From assembly GCA_049611805.1 (NCBI GenBank), contig JBMZAX010000003.1, forward strand, positions 1 through 64,000: DNA of 64,000 nt, read 5' to 3'. The translations under genes and the position numbers were made by a program. The stretch is from UBA7378 sp049611805 (GTDB taxonomy: Bacteria > Pseudomonadota > Alphaproteobacteria > RS24). Below the pieces are notes generated by a model. It worked only from the letters and a program-made list of their open reading frames with translations. It had not been told where the DNA came from and did not search any database. Below are positions 42,201-52,038 of this stretch, one piece after another (within the stretch, counting starts at the first letter, position 1; every line of letters starts with the position of its first letter).

Positions 42201-43589
42201 ATGAACGCCATTTTCCGTACCTTAAAAACGCACAGGCAGCCGACATTGCCGGTCTTGGGGCTTGCACTCTTTCTGGCCGCTTGCGGCGCTGATGAAAAGC
42301 CGAAGCTGGACGGGGAGCGCATCTCGGTTTTGAATTTTGAACGCGCGCTGGCTGTTGACCCGCGCGTCAGCGAGCAGGCGATTACCCTGCCGCCGGTTTT
42401 CAGAAACAATGACTGGCCGAACCCCGGCGGCTATGCCAGCCATGCCGCCTATCACCTCGCGCTTGACGGCGTTGAACAAGCCTTCAAAGTCGATGCCGTT
42501 TCCGGCAATAGCTCCGATATGCGGCTGAAAAGCGCGCCTGTTGTCGGCGATGGAAAGGTTTTTGCTCTGGGTGCCGAATTGGATGTTGCGGCGCTGGATG
42601 CCACGACCGGCAAGATTATCTGGCAGCGTTCTGTCGCCGCTCAGGATACCGAGCCCAATCGGGGGCTGACGCGGTTTTTCGGCGTATCCGAACGGACTGT
42701 GGATGTCGAAGACGGCTTTGGCGGGGGGCTTGCATATGATGATGGTCGGGTTTTTGTAACCACCGGATTTGGTGAGATTACCGCATTGTCGGCCGAGACC
42801 GGTGAGGTCATTTGGCAAATTCGCAATACGGTGCCGTTTTCCAATGCGCCGACAATTCGCGCCGGACGCCTGTATGCCGTGTCGCGCGACAGCCGCCTTC
42901 AGGTGCTATCGACCGAGGATGGCAGCCGCTTGTGGGAGCATTTGGCGATTACCGAATTGGCGACCGTTATCGGGGCGACGAGCCCGGCCGTAGACTCTCG
43001 CATGGTTGTTGCCGGTTTTAATTCCGGCGAAGTCGTTGCGCTGAACAGCATTAATGGTCGGGTGGCCTGGTCGGACAGCCTGACAAGTCGCGCCACCCAG
43101 ATAACGCCGCTGTCGGAGCTTAATGCCATTGTTGGCCGCCCGGTGATTGACGGCGACAAGGTTTTCGCCGTGTCGCATGGCGGGCGCATGGTGAGTATTG
43201 ATATGCGTACCGGTGAGCGCATTTGGACGGCAGATATCGGCTCGATTGAAACCCCTTGGGTGTTGGGTGATTTTATCTTGGTCGTCACACTGGACGGGCA
43301 GGTTGTGTGTTTGTCGAGCGCGCAAGGCCGCGTGCGCTGGGTGAGCCAGCTTCCGGCCTTTGAAGACCCCGATGACCGCGAAGCGCGCATCAACTGGACG
43401 GGCCCTGTGCTGGCAAGCGGTAAAATTTATGTCGCGTCTTCGACCGGTGAACTGCTGGCGCTGGACCCGACCAATGGCGAAATCAGCGAGCGTGTGGATT
43501 TGGGTGAGCCCGTCAATGTGCCGCCTGTGGTGGCAGACGGCACGATTTACTTTTTGACCGATGACGGCAGCCTGATCGCGCGTCGGTAA
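42201..43589 (+). CDS. bamB: Outer membrane assembly lipoprotein BamB
   Basis: 462 residues. A lipoprotein signal has lipobox L25-A-A-C28. The mature part is an eight-bladed PQQ-type beta-propeller with repeated blade motifs (ALDATTGKIIWQ, ALSAETGEVIWQ, ALNSINGRVAWSD, SIDMRTGERIWTADI, ALDPTNGEISERV). BamB helps BamA fold outer-membrane proteins. It is in the usual order with a YfgM-like gene before it and der after it. The closest SD-like AAAAGG is 16 bases from the ATG, so its translation signal is weak. Confidence 0.92.
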   Translation: MNAIFRTLKTHRQPTLPVLGLALFLAACGADEKPKLDGERISVLNFERALAVDPRVSEQAITLPPVFRNNDWPNPGGYASHAAYHLALDGVEQAFKVDAVSGNSSDMRLKSAPVVGDGKVFALGAELDVAALDATTGKIIWQRSVAAQDTEPNRGLTRFFGVSERTVDVEDGFGGGLAYDDGRVFVTTGFGEITALSAETGEVIWQIRNTVPFSNAPTIRAGRLYAVSRDSRLQVLSTEDGSRLWEHLAITELATVIGATSPAVDSRMVVAGFNSGEVVALNSINGRVAWSDSLTSRATQITPLSELNAIVGRPVIDGDKVFAVSHGGRMVSIDMRTGERIWTADIGSIETPWVLGDFILVVTLDGQVVCLSSAQGRVRWVSQLPAFEDPDDREARINWTGPVLASGKIYVASSTGELLALDPTNGEISERVDLGEPVNVPPVVADGTIYFLTDDGSLIARR

Positions 43590-43610
43590 CGACCACGGAC
43601 ACAAAAGACA

Positions 43611-45032
43611 ATGCAACCGTTTGTACTGGCCATTGTCGGCCGGCCCAATGTGGGCAAATCAACCCTGTTCAACCGCCTTGTCGGGCGGCGGCTTGCGCTG
43701 GTCGACGACCAGCCGGGGGTCACGCGCGACCGGCGTTTCGGCGATGCGCGGCTGGGCGATTTGCAGTTTCAGATTGTCGATACGGCAGGTTTTGAGGAAG
43801 GTAGATCCGGTTCATTGCAGGCGCGCATGCGCGAGCAAACCGAAGCCGCGATTGAAGAAGCCGATATGGTTTTGATGCTGACCGATGCGCGCGCCGGGCT
43901 GTTGCCGGAAGACGAGTTTTTCGCCCGTTTGCTTCGAAAAACGGATGTGCCGGTCATTCTGGCGGCCAATAAATGCGAAGGCCATGCCGGCGAGACCGGC
44001 TATAATGAAGCCTATAAATTGGGGCTGGGCACGCCTATTGCGCTGTCGGCAGAGCACGGGCAGGGCACTGATGAATTATATACGCAATTGCGCGACGCCA
44101 TTGCCGCGCACGCAAAAGCCAATCCGGTGACGGACACGGATGCGTTTGATGAAGACGATGTGGCGTTTGACCCGGAAACGCCGTTTGAAGACGACCCCGA
44201 ACGCCCTTTGCGCATTGCGATACTTGGGCGTCCGAATGCGGGCAAATCAACCCTGATAAACCGGCTGCTCGGCACGGACCGGTTGTTGACGGGTCCGGAG
44301 GCCGGTATCACGCGCGACAGTATTTCGGTGAACTGGGTGTGGCACGGGGCCGGTGCGCCGGATGCGGGGCGCGCCGTTACTTTATGGGATACGGCCGGTA
44401 TGCGCCGCAAGGCCCGTGTAACCGAAAAACTGGAGAAACTGTCGGTCGCTGACGGACTTCGGGCGGTAAAATTTGCCGAGATTGTGGTGCTTTTGATTGA
44501 CGCCACAAGCCCGTTTGACAAGCAAGATGTGCAATTGGCCGATCTGGTTGAGCGCGAAGGCCGCGCGCTCATTATCTGCATTAATAAATGGGATTTGAAA
44601 CTTGACCGCCAAGAAGTGCGCCAAACCGTCAATGACACGCTGTTGCGCGCCCTGCCCAAATTGCGCGGTGTGCCGGTGATTATGCTGTCGGCGGAAACCG
44701 GCCATGGCGTCGACAAGCTCATGCCGGCCATCATCCGGCAATATGGGCTGTGGAATGCCCGCATCGGCACGGCCAAGCTCAATAATTGGCTGTCGGGTGT
44801 GGTTGAGCGCCACCCGCCGCCTGCCGATAAGGGGCGTCCGGTGCGACTGCGCTATATCACGCAAGCCAAATCGCGCCCGCCGACTTTCGTAACGTTTTCG
44901 AGCCGCGGCCACGCCGTACCCGAAAGCTATCAGCGTTATCTGGTCAATGGCTTGCGCGAAACATTTGATCTTGCCGGCGTGCCGCTGCGTCTTTTTGTGC
45001 GCAAAGGCAAAAACCCTTACGAAGACAAGTAG
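43611..45032 (+). CDS. der: Ribosome-assembly GTPase Der (EngA)
   Basis: 473 residues with two consecutive GTPase domains: GRPNVGKST (about 8-16) with DTAGFEEG, NKCEG; and GRPNAGKST (about 206-214) with DTAGMRRK and NKWDL. A KH-like C-terminal domain ends in KGKNPYEDK. An acidic linker (FDEDDVAFDPETPFEDDPE) joins the two. Der acts in 50S subunit biogenesis. It lies 21 bp after bamB and ends two bases before the convergent SDR gene. Confidence 0.97.
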   Translation: MQPFVLAIVGRPNVGKSTLFNRLVGRRLALVDDQPGVTRDRRFGDARLGDLQFQIVDTAGFEEGRSGSLQARMREQTEAAIEEADMVLMLTDARAGLLPEDEFFARLLRKTDVPVILAANKCEGHAGETGYNEAYKLGLGTPIALSAEHGQGTDELYTQLRDAIAAHAKANPVTDTDAFDEDDVAFDPETPFEDDPERPLRIAILGRPNAGKSTLINRLLGTDRLLTGPEAGITRDSISVNWVWHGAGAPDAGRAVTLWDTAGMRRKARVTEKLEKLSVADGLRAVKFAEIVVLLIDATSPFDKQDVQLADLVEREGRALIICINKWDLKLDRQEVRQTVNDTLLRALPKLRGVPVIMLSAETGHGVDKLMPAIIRQYGLWNARIGTAKLNNWLSGVVERHPPPADKGRPVRLRYITQAKSRPPTFVTFSSRGHAVPESYQRYLVNGLRETFDLAGVPLRLFVRKGKNPYEDK

Positions 45033-45034
45033 TG

Positions 45035-45754
45035 TCAGCGCATAAATTGAACGATTTCGCCTGTGCGTGTTTCCTTGGGCGACAGCAATTCCAGAAACAA
45101 GGGCGCAACATCGGCAGGGGCGGGCAGCGTGTCGGGGTCTTCGCCGGGCATGGCCTGAGCGCGCATGGCTGTACGCACCGGCCCCGGTGACAAAAGATTG
45201 ACCCGCAGCGCATCGTTTTCATGCTCATGCGCCCAGGTTTTCACCATCGCATCAAGGGCGGCTTTCGAGGTGGCATAAGCCCCCCAAAAGGGGCGCGCTT
45301 TATGCGCCGCGCCGGAGGTTACGAAAACCGCGCGCGGGGCTTCGGCCTGCAACAATAATGGCTCCATAGCACGAATGAGCCGCGCATTGGCCGTGACATT
45401 GACAGCCAGTGTTTTTTCAAAAGCGTCCGGCGCAATATGGCTGATCGGCGTAATGGGCCCCAAATCGCCGGCATTGCCGACCAGAAGGTCGAGGCGACCC
45501 CAACGCTCGGCCACGGCTGCGCCCAAGCGGTCGAGTGCATCGCCGTCGGTCACATCCATCGGAACGCCGGTGGCGTCTCCGCCTTCTGCGCGAATGTCAT
45601 CATAAAGGGCTTCCAGCGCGCCTTGCGTGCGGCCAACCAGCAAAACATGCGCGCCCGCCAAGGCCAAAGCGCGGGCGACGGCGTATCCGAGCCCCCGTGA
45701 CGCGCCGGTGACAAGCGCCACGCGCCCGCTGAAATCAGGTTCGGAGGCCGTCAT
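45035..45754 (-). CDS. Short-chain dehydrogenase/reductase downstream of purF
   Basis: 239-residue classical SDR. TGASRGLG (cofactor, near 16-23), NAGDLGPI, the catalytic Ser in VTSGAAH and YATSK are all in place. SDRs of this type commonly follow purF in Alphaproteobacteria. Substrate is unknown. It starts eight bases after the purF stop and is probably in the same transcript. Confidence 0.88.
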   Translation of the reverse strand: MTASEPDFSGRVALVTGASRGLGYAVARALALAGAHVLLVGRTQGALEALYDDIRAEGGDATGVPMDVTDGDALDRLGAAVAERWGRLDLLVGNAGDLGPITPISHIAPDAFEKTLAVNVTANARLIRAMEPLLLQAEAPRAVFVTSGAAHKARPFWGAYATSKAALDAMVKTWAHEHENDALRVNLLSPGPVRTAMRAQAMPGEDPDTLPAPADVAPLFLELLSPKETRTGEIVQFMR

Positions 45755-45762
45755 CGAAAGGG

Positions 45763-47217
45763 CTATGCCTGTTCTGCAAGCAGTGACAGCTGTTTGACAT
45801 GGCCGTCATCCTGCTGGTCGGTCAAGCCGGTCGGATAATCACCGGTAAAGCAATGGTCGGTGAATTGCGGGCGCGCCGGATCGCGGCCATTTTCATACCC
45901 CATGGCGCGGTAGAGCCCGTCAACGCTCAAAAAAGCGAGGCTGTCGGCACCGATATAGGCACGCATTTCTTCCAGCGAATTATTTGCCGCCAGCAATTGA
46001 TCCTGATTGGGCGTGTCAATGCCGTAAAAATCAGGATGGGTGATGGGCGGTGCGCCAATTCGCAAGTGAACTTCCGTTGCACCGGCGTCGCGCATCATTT
46101 GCACGATTTTGACAGACGTCGTTCCGCGCACAATCGAGTCATCAATCAAAATCACCCGCTTGCCGTCAACATGCACGCGGTTGGCATTGTGTTTGAGTTT
46201 TACCGAAAATGCGCGGATGGATTGTTGCGGCTCAATAAAGGTGCGCCCGACATAATGATTGCGGATGATGCCCAGTTCAAACGGGATATCCGACTGGTCG
46301 GCATAGCCGATGGCGGCGGGCACACCGCTGTCGGGCACCGGAATGACAACATCCGCCGGCACCGCGCTTTCAAGCGCCAATTGGCGACCAAGCGCCTTGC
46401 GGCAGTCATAAACACTTTTTCCGTCAATAATGCTGTCGGGCCGTGAGAAATAAATATATTCGAAAACGCAGGGGCGCGGCGCAAGTTTGGGGAAGGGTTT
46501 GATGCTTTCCAGGCCGTTTTCCGTGATGACGACAATCTCGCCATTTTCGACCTCGCGCACAAATTGCGCGCCGATAATGTCCAGCGCGCAGGTTTCCGAC
46601 GCCAGAATATAATGGCCGTCAAGCTGGCCCAGAATAAGGGGACGAATGCCCAGCGGGTCGCGCGCGCCAATGAGCTTTTTATTGGTCATGACAACCAGCG
46701 CATAGGCCCCTTCGATTTGGAAAAGCGCATCGGTAAAGCGCGACAGCGTGTTTCCGCGGTCTGAGCGCGCGACAAGCTGCAAAATGGTCTCGGTGTCGGA
46801 GGTTGACTGAAAAATCGCCCCGTCGCGCACAAGCGAATTACGCAAAGTAAGCGCGTTGGTCAGATTGCCATTATGGGCAACGGCGAAACCGCCACCGGCA
46901 AGATCGGCAAACAGCGGTTGGACATTGCGCAAAATTGTTTCGCCGGTTGTCGAATAGCGCACATGGCCGCATGCCATATTGCCTTCGAGCCGGTCGAGAA
47001 TGCTGGCTTTGGTAAAATGGTCGCTGACGAGGCCGAGCCGTCGCTCTGCATGAAATTGCTTGCCGTCGAAAGAAACAATGCCCGCCGCTTCCTGCCCGCG
47101 ATGTTGCAGGGCGTGCAGCCCCAGCGCCGTGAGCGCGGCGGCATCGGGGTGGCCGAACACGCCGAATACGCCGCATTCTTCGCGCAGCCTGTCGCCATAG
47201 GAATTGTGCAAATTCAT
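45763..47217 (-). CDS. purF: Amidophosphoribosyltransferase
   Basis: 484 residues. First step of purine synthesis: PRPP plus glutamine to phosphoribosylamine. A short propeptide precedes the N-terminal nucleophile C15 (EECGVFGVFG). The PRPP-binding motif VILIDDSIVRGTT is present. The position of a Fe-S cysteine in the Bacillus type is His here (ITHPDFYGID), consistent with a form lacking the cluster. The start overlaps the cvpA stop (ATGA), so translation is coupled. Confidence 0.96.
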   Translation of the reverse strand: MNLHNSYGDRLREECGVFGVFGHPDAAALTALGLHALQHRGQEAAGIVSFDGKQFHAERRLGLVSDHFTKASILDRLEGNMACGHVRYSTTGETILRNVQPLFADLAGGGFAVAHNGNLTNALTLRNSLVRDGAIFQSTSDTETILQLVARSDRGNTLSRFTDALFQIEGAYALVVMTNKKLIGARDPLGIRPLILGQLDGHYILASETCALDIIGAQFVREVENGEIVVITENGLESIKPFPKLAPRPCVFEYIYFSRPDSIIDGKSVYDCRKALGRQLALESAVPADVVIPVPDSGVPAAIGYADQSDIPFELGIIRNHYVGRTFIEPQQSIRAFSVKLKHNANRVHVDGKRVILIDDSIVRGTTSVKIVQMMRDAGATEVHLRIGAPPITHPDFYGIDTPNQDQLLAANNSLEEMRAYIGADSLAFLSVDGLYRAMGYENGRDPARPQFTDHCFTGDYPTGLTDQQDDGHVKQLSLLAEQA

Positions 47218-47921
47218 CTGACACCTTCCGTATTGCGGATTAGACGTTCCATCAAGTCCCGGTCGTTTTGTTTATAGCCTGTGTCGGCTTGTGTGTCTTG
47301 TGCTTCGTTATCGGACGGGCCGGGTGCCTCAGCGGGCGCGTCCGGCGCAGCTTCCGGTAAAAGCGCAGGGGCGAGTTGTTCGAAGCTTTGTTCGGGCATA
47401 TTGCGCAATATGCCCTCAATATTGGTGATGTTGAGCGGCAGGCGATCCATCGGTACAAGGGTTACCATAACCCGAATGCCGGTTTGCAGAAGCGGGCGCA
47501 TTTTGGCATCGCGAATCCAATCGGGGTGGTCTTTTTCCGGCAAAACAAGCACCACAACGAAATAGGCAAGGCAGACGATAAACGCCCCGCGCAAACCGCC
47601 AAAGGCGACGCCCAATGTGCGGTCCAGCATGCCAATGCCGCTGTCGCGGAGCTTGGAGGCAATGAAATTGCTGAGAAATGAAAACAGAATGAGAAAAACC
47701 AGAAATACCAGCAATAGCGCACCGGCGTTTACCACCCATTCAATATTGATATAAGGCGCAAGAAACGGCTTGACCAAGGGGCCCAGAAAGAGCGCGGCAT
47801 AGCTGGATACAATCCAGCCCGTGATGGACAGCACTTCCTTGACAAACCCGCGCATGAGAGACAGCGCCGCTGACACCAGCAGGACACCGAATACAACGTA
47901 ATCGAGGGCAAGCAATTCCAT
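47214..47921 (-). CDS. cvpA: CvpA family membrane protein
   Basis: 235 residues from the ATG at 47921 (MELLALDYVVFGV); an in-frame start at 47969 adds an unrelated leader. It has four membrane helices and the family's GFVKEVLSITGWIVSSYAA and DRTLGVAFGGLRGAFIV sequences. The C-terminal 70 residues are soluble, with a Pro/Ala-rich part. CvpA proteins affect colicin V production, stress tolerance and purine expression in E. coli by neighbourhood with purF; the biochemical role is unsettled. Confidence 0.9.
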   Translation of the reverse strand: MELLALDYVVFGVLLVSAALSLMRGFVKEVLSITGWIVSSYAALFLGPLVKPFLAPYINIEWVVNAGALLLVFLVFLILFSFLSNFIASKLRDSGIGMLDRTLGVAFGGLRGAFIVCLAYFVVVLVLPEKDHPDWIRDAKMRPLLQTGIRVMVTLVPMDRLPLNITNIEGILRNMPEQSFEQLAPALLPEAAPDAPAEAPGPSDNEAQDTQADTGYKQNDRDLMERLIRNTEGVR

Positions 47922-47934
47922 GGTCGCTAACCTA

Positions 47935-49311
47935 TCATGAGTCGTCTTGATGACTGTCCGGCGAAACACCTAATGCGGCGATGAGCGCCGCCAAATCTCC
48001 GATTTCCTTGACCGGCATGGCCGCATTGCCCGCCGTCGGCGCAAAAGCCTGTTGAAAGCCCAGCTTGGCGGCTTCTTTCAGCCGCAAATCGCTCTGGCTG
48101 ACCGGCCGCACCGCACCCGAAAGGCTGATTTCGCCGAACACGACGGATTGGCGGGGCAGGGGCTTGCCCGACATTGATGAGATGAGGGCCGCGGCCACGG
48201 CCAAATCCGCCGCCGGTTCGTTGATGCGCAAGCCCCCGGCGACATTCAAAAACACGTCGCGTCCACCAAATGCCATGCCGCAACGCGCTTCCAGAACCGC
48301 AAGAACCATCGACAGGCGCGCGCTGTCCCAGCCCACAATCGCGCGGCGCGGGGTAGCGAGTGATGAGGGTGCGGCGAGGGCCTGAATTTCCACCAGAACG
48401 GGGCGTGTGCCTTCTATGCCCGCAAATACGGCCGCGCCGGGCACGCTCTCATCGCGCGCTTCCAGAAACAATGCCGAGGGGTTTTGCACCTCGGTCAGCC
48501 CTTCTTCGCGCATTTCAAACACGCCGATTTCATGGGCCGGCCCGAAGCGGTTTTTGATGGCGCGCAAAATCCGGAACTGGTCGCCGCGATCGCCTTCGAA
48601 ATAGACCACCGTATCGACCATATGCTCCAGCACGCGCGGGCCTGCAATCTGGCCGTCTTTGGTGACATGGCCGACCAGAATGACGGCGACGTCATTGGCC
48701 TTGGCAAAGTGAATAAGCTCCTGGCCCGACACACGCACCTGACTGACCGTGCCCGGTGCGGCTTCAATGGCGGGCGACCACATGGTCTGGATGGAATCGA
48801 TAATGACGAGGCCGACATCGCCGGCGCTTTCCAGAGTTTTGCGAATATCGGCAATATTGGTTTCGGCGGCAAGTTCTACGGGCGCTTGGGTCAGCTTCAG
48901 CCGCGCTGCGCGCATGCGCAATTGGGCAAGCGCTTCTTCGCCGGAAATATAAACTGTGCGCAAATCTTTGCGCGCCATGCTTGCAGCCGCCTGCAACAGC
49001 AATGTGGATTTGCCGATGCCGGGGTCGCCGCCCAGCAATGTCGCCGAACCCGCCACCAGCCCGCCGCCCAGCACGCGGTCAAGTTCGCCAATGCCCGAAG
49101 TCAGCCGCGCCGGTTCGGTGTCCTGACCCGTAAGCGACGACAATTCAACTTTATGTCCCTTGGGGGCCTTCGCGCCGCGACCAATGGGCGGGCGGTCGCC
49201 GGCGGGTTCTTCCGTCATGGCATTCCACGCCCCGCAGGCGTCGCATTTGCCCGACCATTTGCTGCTCACATGACCGCAATTATTGCAAACATATTGGCTG
49301 TTTTTTGCCAT
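47935..49311 (-). CDS. radA: DNA repair protein RadA
   Basis: 458 residues. The N-terminal zinc finger has C9, C12, C23 and C26. Walker A reads GGDPGIGKST, the RadA-specific motif is KNRFGPAHEIGVFEM, and a Lon-like C-terminal domain follows. RadA promotes branch migration during recombination. The start codon overlaps the mlaF stop (TGATG), an arrangement that suggests one transcript from dnaB down to purF. Confidence 0.96.
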   Translation of the reverse strand: MAKNSQYVCNNCGHVSSKWSGKCDACGAWNAMTEEPAGDRPPIGRGAKAPKGHKVELSSLTGQDTEPARLTSGIGELDRVLGGGLVAGSATLLGGDPGIGKSTLLLQAAASMARKDLRTVYISGEEALAQLRMRAARLKLTQAPVELAAETNIADIRKTLESAGDVGLVIIDSIQTMWSPAIEAAPGTVSQVRVSGQELIHFAKANDVAVILVGHVTKDGQIAGPRVLEHMVDTVVYFEGDRGDQFRILRAIKNRFGPAHEIGVFEMREEGLTEVQNPSALFLEARDESVPGAAVFAGIEGTRPVLVEIQALAAPSSLATPRRAIVGWDSARLSMVLAVLEARCGMAFGGRDVFLNVAGGLRINEPAADLAVAAALISSMSGKPLPRQSVVFGEISLSGAVRPVSQSDLRLKEAAKLGFQQAFAPTAGNAAMPVKEIGDLAALIAALGVSPDSHQDDS

Positions 49312-50123
49312 CAGGCACGACCGCCGGGTGTTGTTTCCGCGGGTTTCACCGTTTCGACTGTCTGGCCTTCGACCTCAATGGGCCCGTGCGCCAGACCGTT
49401 AATGAACTGGTTCAAAAACGGGTCGTCGGATTGTTCCAGCTCTTCCGTCGTGCCCTGCCAAATGATGCGGCCCTGATATAACAGCGCGGTTTTGTCGGCA
49501 ATCGCGCGCACGCTGGTCATGTCATGGGTGATGGTGAGCGTGGTTGCGCCCAATTCGCGCACGCAATCGCGTATCAGATGGTTGATGACATCCGTCATAA
49601 TGGGGTCGAGGCCGGTGGTCGGCTCGTCAAAAAATATAATGTCCGGTTTGGATGCAATGGCGCGGGCGAGGCCGACACGTTTTTGCATGCCGCCGGAAAG
49701 CGCGGCGGGGTAGACGTCCAGCAATTCCGGTCCCAGCCCGACCTGCGTCAAGCTGGTCGCGGCAATGTCGCGGGCGGCTTGTGTGTCGAGCGTGTTGTTT
49801 TGCAGTCCGCGAAACGCGACATTGCGCCAGACCGGCAGGCTGTCAAACAGCGCGCCGTTTTGAAACAACATGCCGATATTGGCGTCGATATGCGCGCGGT
49901 CGGGCCGCGACAGGCCGACCGTCTGTGTGCCGTCAACATGGATTGTGCCGGCATCGGGCGTCAAAAGACCCAGAATTGATTTCAGCATGACCGATTTGCC
50001 GCTGCCCGACCCGCCGATCACCACCACCGACTGACCCTTTTCAATGTTCAGGTCAACGCCCTGCAACACTTGTTTGGCGCCGAAGGCTTTGGTGACGCCG
50101 GCAAGGTTTATCATGCCGGTCAT
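49311..50123 (-). CDS. mlaF: Mla lipid transport ATPase
   Basis: 270 residues. Walker A GGSGSGKSV, the ABC signature LSGGMQKRV (Gln-Lys as in MlaF), Walker B IIFFDEP and the switch THDM are present. It powers phospholipid movement across the periplasm for outer-membrane asymmetry with MlaE, MlaD and others; mlaD is not in the window. The ATG at 50123 overlaps the mlaE stop (ATGA). A longer in-frame start at 50252 lies inside mlaE and is not credible. Confidence 0.93.
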   Translation of the reverse strand: MTGMINLAGVTKAFGAKQVLQGVDLNIEKGQSVVVIGGSGSGKSVMLKSILGLLTPDAGTIHVDGTQTVGLSRPDRAHIDANIGMLFQNGALFDSLPVWRNVAFRGLQNNTLDTQAARDIAATSLTQVGLGPELLDVYPAALSGGMQKRVGLARAIASKPDIIFFDEPTTGLDPIMTDVINHLIRDCVRELGATTLTITHDMTSVRAIADKTALLYQGRIIWQGTTEELEQSDDPFLNQFINGLAHGPIEVEGQTVETVKPAETTPGGRA

Positions 50124-50893
50124 GCGGAGAACAAAAGCGACGTCATCAGATAATTCGCCGCCAGAATGAGAATGGATGAAGCCACAACCGCATTGGTGGT
50201 GGCGCGGCCCACGCCCTGCGCGCCGCCCTTGCTGTGATAGCCGTGATAGCACCCCATAATCGCGATAATGAAACCGAACACAGCCGCCTTGATGAGGCCG
50301 GAAATCACATCATCGGGTTGCAGAAAATTTACCGTCTGCTGCACATAAATGGCCGCGTTGAAGCCGAAAGATTGTGTGCCGACAACAAAGCCGCCCAGCA
50401 CGCCGATAATGTCGGCTATCAGCGCCAGCACGGGCATGCACAAAGTAGCGGCAATGACGCGCGGTGCCACCAGATATTTGAACGGGTCGGTTGACAGGGT
50501 TGTCAGCGCGTCGATCTGCTCGGTCACGCGCATGGTGCCAATCTCGGCGGCGATGGCCGCGCTCACGCGGCCGGCCACCATCAGCCCGCCAAGCACGGGC
50601 CCCAATTCGCGGGTGATGCCGAGTGCCACAATGCTCGATACAATCGCCTCGGAATTGAACTGGTTGCCGCCATAATAAATCTGGATAGCTAACGCGCCGC
50701 CGGTGAAAAACGAGGTCAGCGCCACCACGGGCAGCGAATAATAGCCGATACGCATAATTTGCTGGCCGATGAGCCGCGCATAAACGGGCGGCGACACAAG
50801 CGCTTTAACGGCCTGCACGATGAACAGGGTCAAAAGACCGGTTTGGCTGAAGAACCCAAGAAAAAACCTGCCTATGGTAGCAATCGCCTGCAC
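50120..50893 (-). CDS. mlaE: Mla lipid transport permease
   Basis: 257 residues with about five to six helices and the MlaE-family sequence ELGPVLGGLMVAGRVSAAIAAEIGTMRVTEQIDAL. The GTG start is preceded by GGAG six bases away. It forms the inner-membrane core of the MlaFEDB complex. It lies 29 bp after alr on the same strand, and its stop overlaps mlaF. Confidence 0.94.
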   Translation of the reverse strand: MQAIATIGRFFLGFFSQTGLLTLFIVQAVKALVSPPVYARLIGQQIMRIGYYSLPVVALTSFFTGGALAIQIYYGGNQFNSEAIVSSIVALGITRELGPVLGGLMVAGRVSAAIAAEIGTMRVTEQIDALTTLSTDPFKYLVAPRVIAATLCMPVLALIADIIGVLGGFVVGTQSFGFNAAIYVQQTVNFLQPDDVISGLIKAAVFGFIIAIMGCYHGYHSKGGAQGVGRATTNAVVASSILILAANYLMTSLLFSA

Positions 50894-50922
50894 ATCAATC
50901 TCCGTGTCGTGACCGAACGGGG

Positions 50923-52038
50923 TCAGTTATCTTCGTAAATGCGGTTATAGCGGCCTCCGAGGCCTGTGAGAAGCTCGTATGAAATTGTCTGGCCCTGTGT
51001 GGCAAGGGCATCGATCGGATTATTGGGGCCGAAAACCTCCACCATATCGCCGGGCGCGACAGGTTTTTCGAGATCTGTCAGGTCTATCGCCAGCGTGTCC
51101 ATCGACATGCGGCCCACCAGCGGCACGGGCGTGTTGTTCACCAGAAGCCGCGCAATGCCGGTGTCGCGATTGCCGAGGCTGCGCAACAGGCCGTCGCCAT
51201 AGCCCAGCCCGACAATGCCAATGGTCATATCGCGCGCGGCGGTAAATGTCGCGCCATAGCCAATGCTGTCGCCGGCCCCCAGCGCGCGGGTTTGCAGCAC
51301 CGGCGCGTGCAATGTCACAACGCTTTCAAGGGCTGTTTCATCTGCGCCATGCGGGGAGCCCCCATAAAGGCTGATGCCGATGCGGGTCATGTCAAAGCAG
51401 TAATCGGGCCCCAGCAAAACCCCGCCCGAATTTGCCAGCGATGCCGGCGCATCCGGCAGCAGGTCGCGGGCAAATCTGAATTTTTCAAGCTGGGCGCGGT
51501 TCATCGGGTGTTCGGTATCGTCGGCGCATGCCAAATGGCTGGCGACAAGTGCCAGCGTCCAGCCTTCAAACAGGGAAGGGTCGCCGGCGAGTGTCTGCAC
51601 TTCCGCCTCGTCAAGCCCCAGCCGGTTGAAGCCGGTATCGACAAACATGCAGGCGGGGTGTGCGCCATGCGCGCGGCAATAGGTCTGCCATTCGCCGATT
51701 TGCGCCAAAGAAATCAAACAGGGGCGCAAGCCCGCTTCGGCAAAATTTTGGGCGCCACCGGCAGGCAGGCCGTTCAGCACATAAATATCGGCGTCGGGTG
51801 CAAGCGCGCGCGCGGCATGGCCTTCTTTTTCCTGCGCTACGAAAAAACAATTGCATCCCAAGGCCAGCAATTTCGGGACGATTTTGTCCATCCCCAGCCC
51901 ATAGGCATCGGCCTTGATGACGGCGGCGGCTTGGGCCGCGCCGGATTTCTCGCGCATGGTCTCATAATTTCTGCCCAATGCGGCGAGGTCGACCGTCACT
52001 TGCGCGCAGTCGGGTGAACGCGATACAGGGTCAGTCAT
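50923..52038 (-). CDS. alr: Alanine racemase
   Basis: 371 residues from the ATG at 52038 (MTDPVSRSPD); a frame extending to 52257 is a shadow inside dnaB. PLP lysine is K42 in VIKADAYGLG, and the second catalytic base Tyr is in SIGYGATF. It makes D-alanine for peptidoglycan. It overlaps the 3' end of dnaB by eight bases. dnaB-alr-(mla)-radA is a usual alphaproteobacterial order. Confidence 0.95.
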   Translation of the reverse strand: MTDPVSRSPDCAQVTVDLAALGRNYETMREKSGAAQAAAVIKADAYGLGMDKIVPKLLALGCNCFFVAQEKEGHAARALAPDADIYVLNGLPAGGAQNFAEAGLRPCLISLAQIGEWQTYCRAHGAHPACMFVDTGFNRLGLDEAEVQTLAGDPSLFEGWTLALVASHLACADDTEHPMNRAQLEKFRFARDLLPDAPASLANSGGVLLGPDYCFDMTRIGISLYGGSPHGADETALESVVTLHAPVLQTRALGAGDSIGYGATFTAARDMTIGIVGLGYGDGLLRSLGNRDTGIARLLVNNTPVPLVGRMSMDTLAIDLTDLEKPVAPGDMVEVFGPNNPIDALATQGQTISYELLTGLGGRYNRIYEDN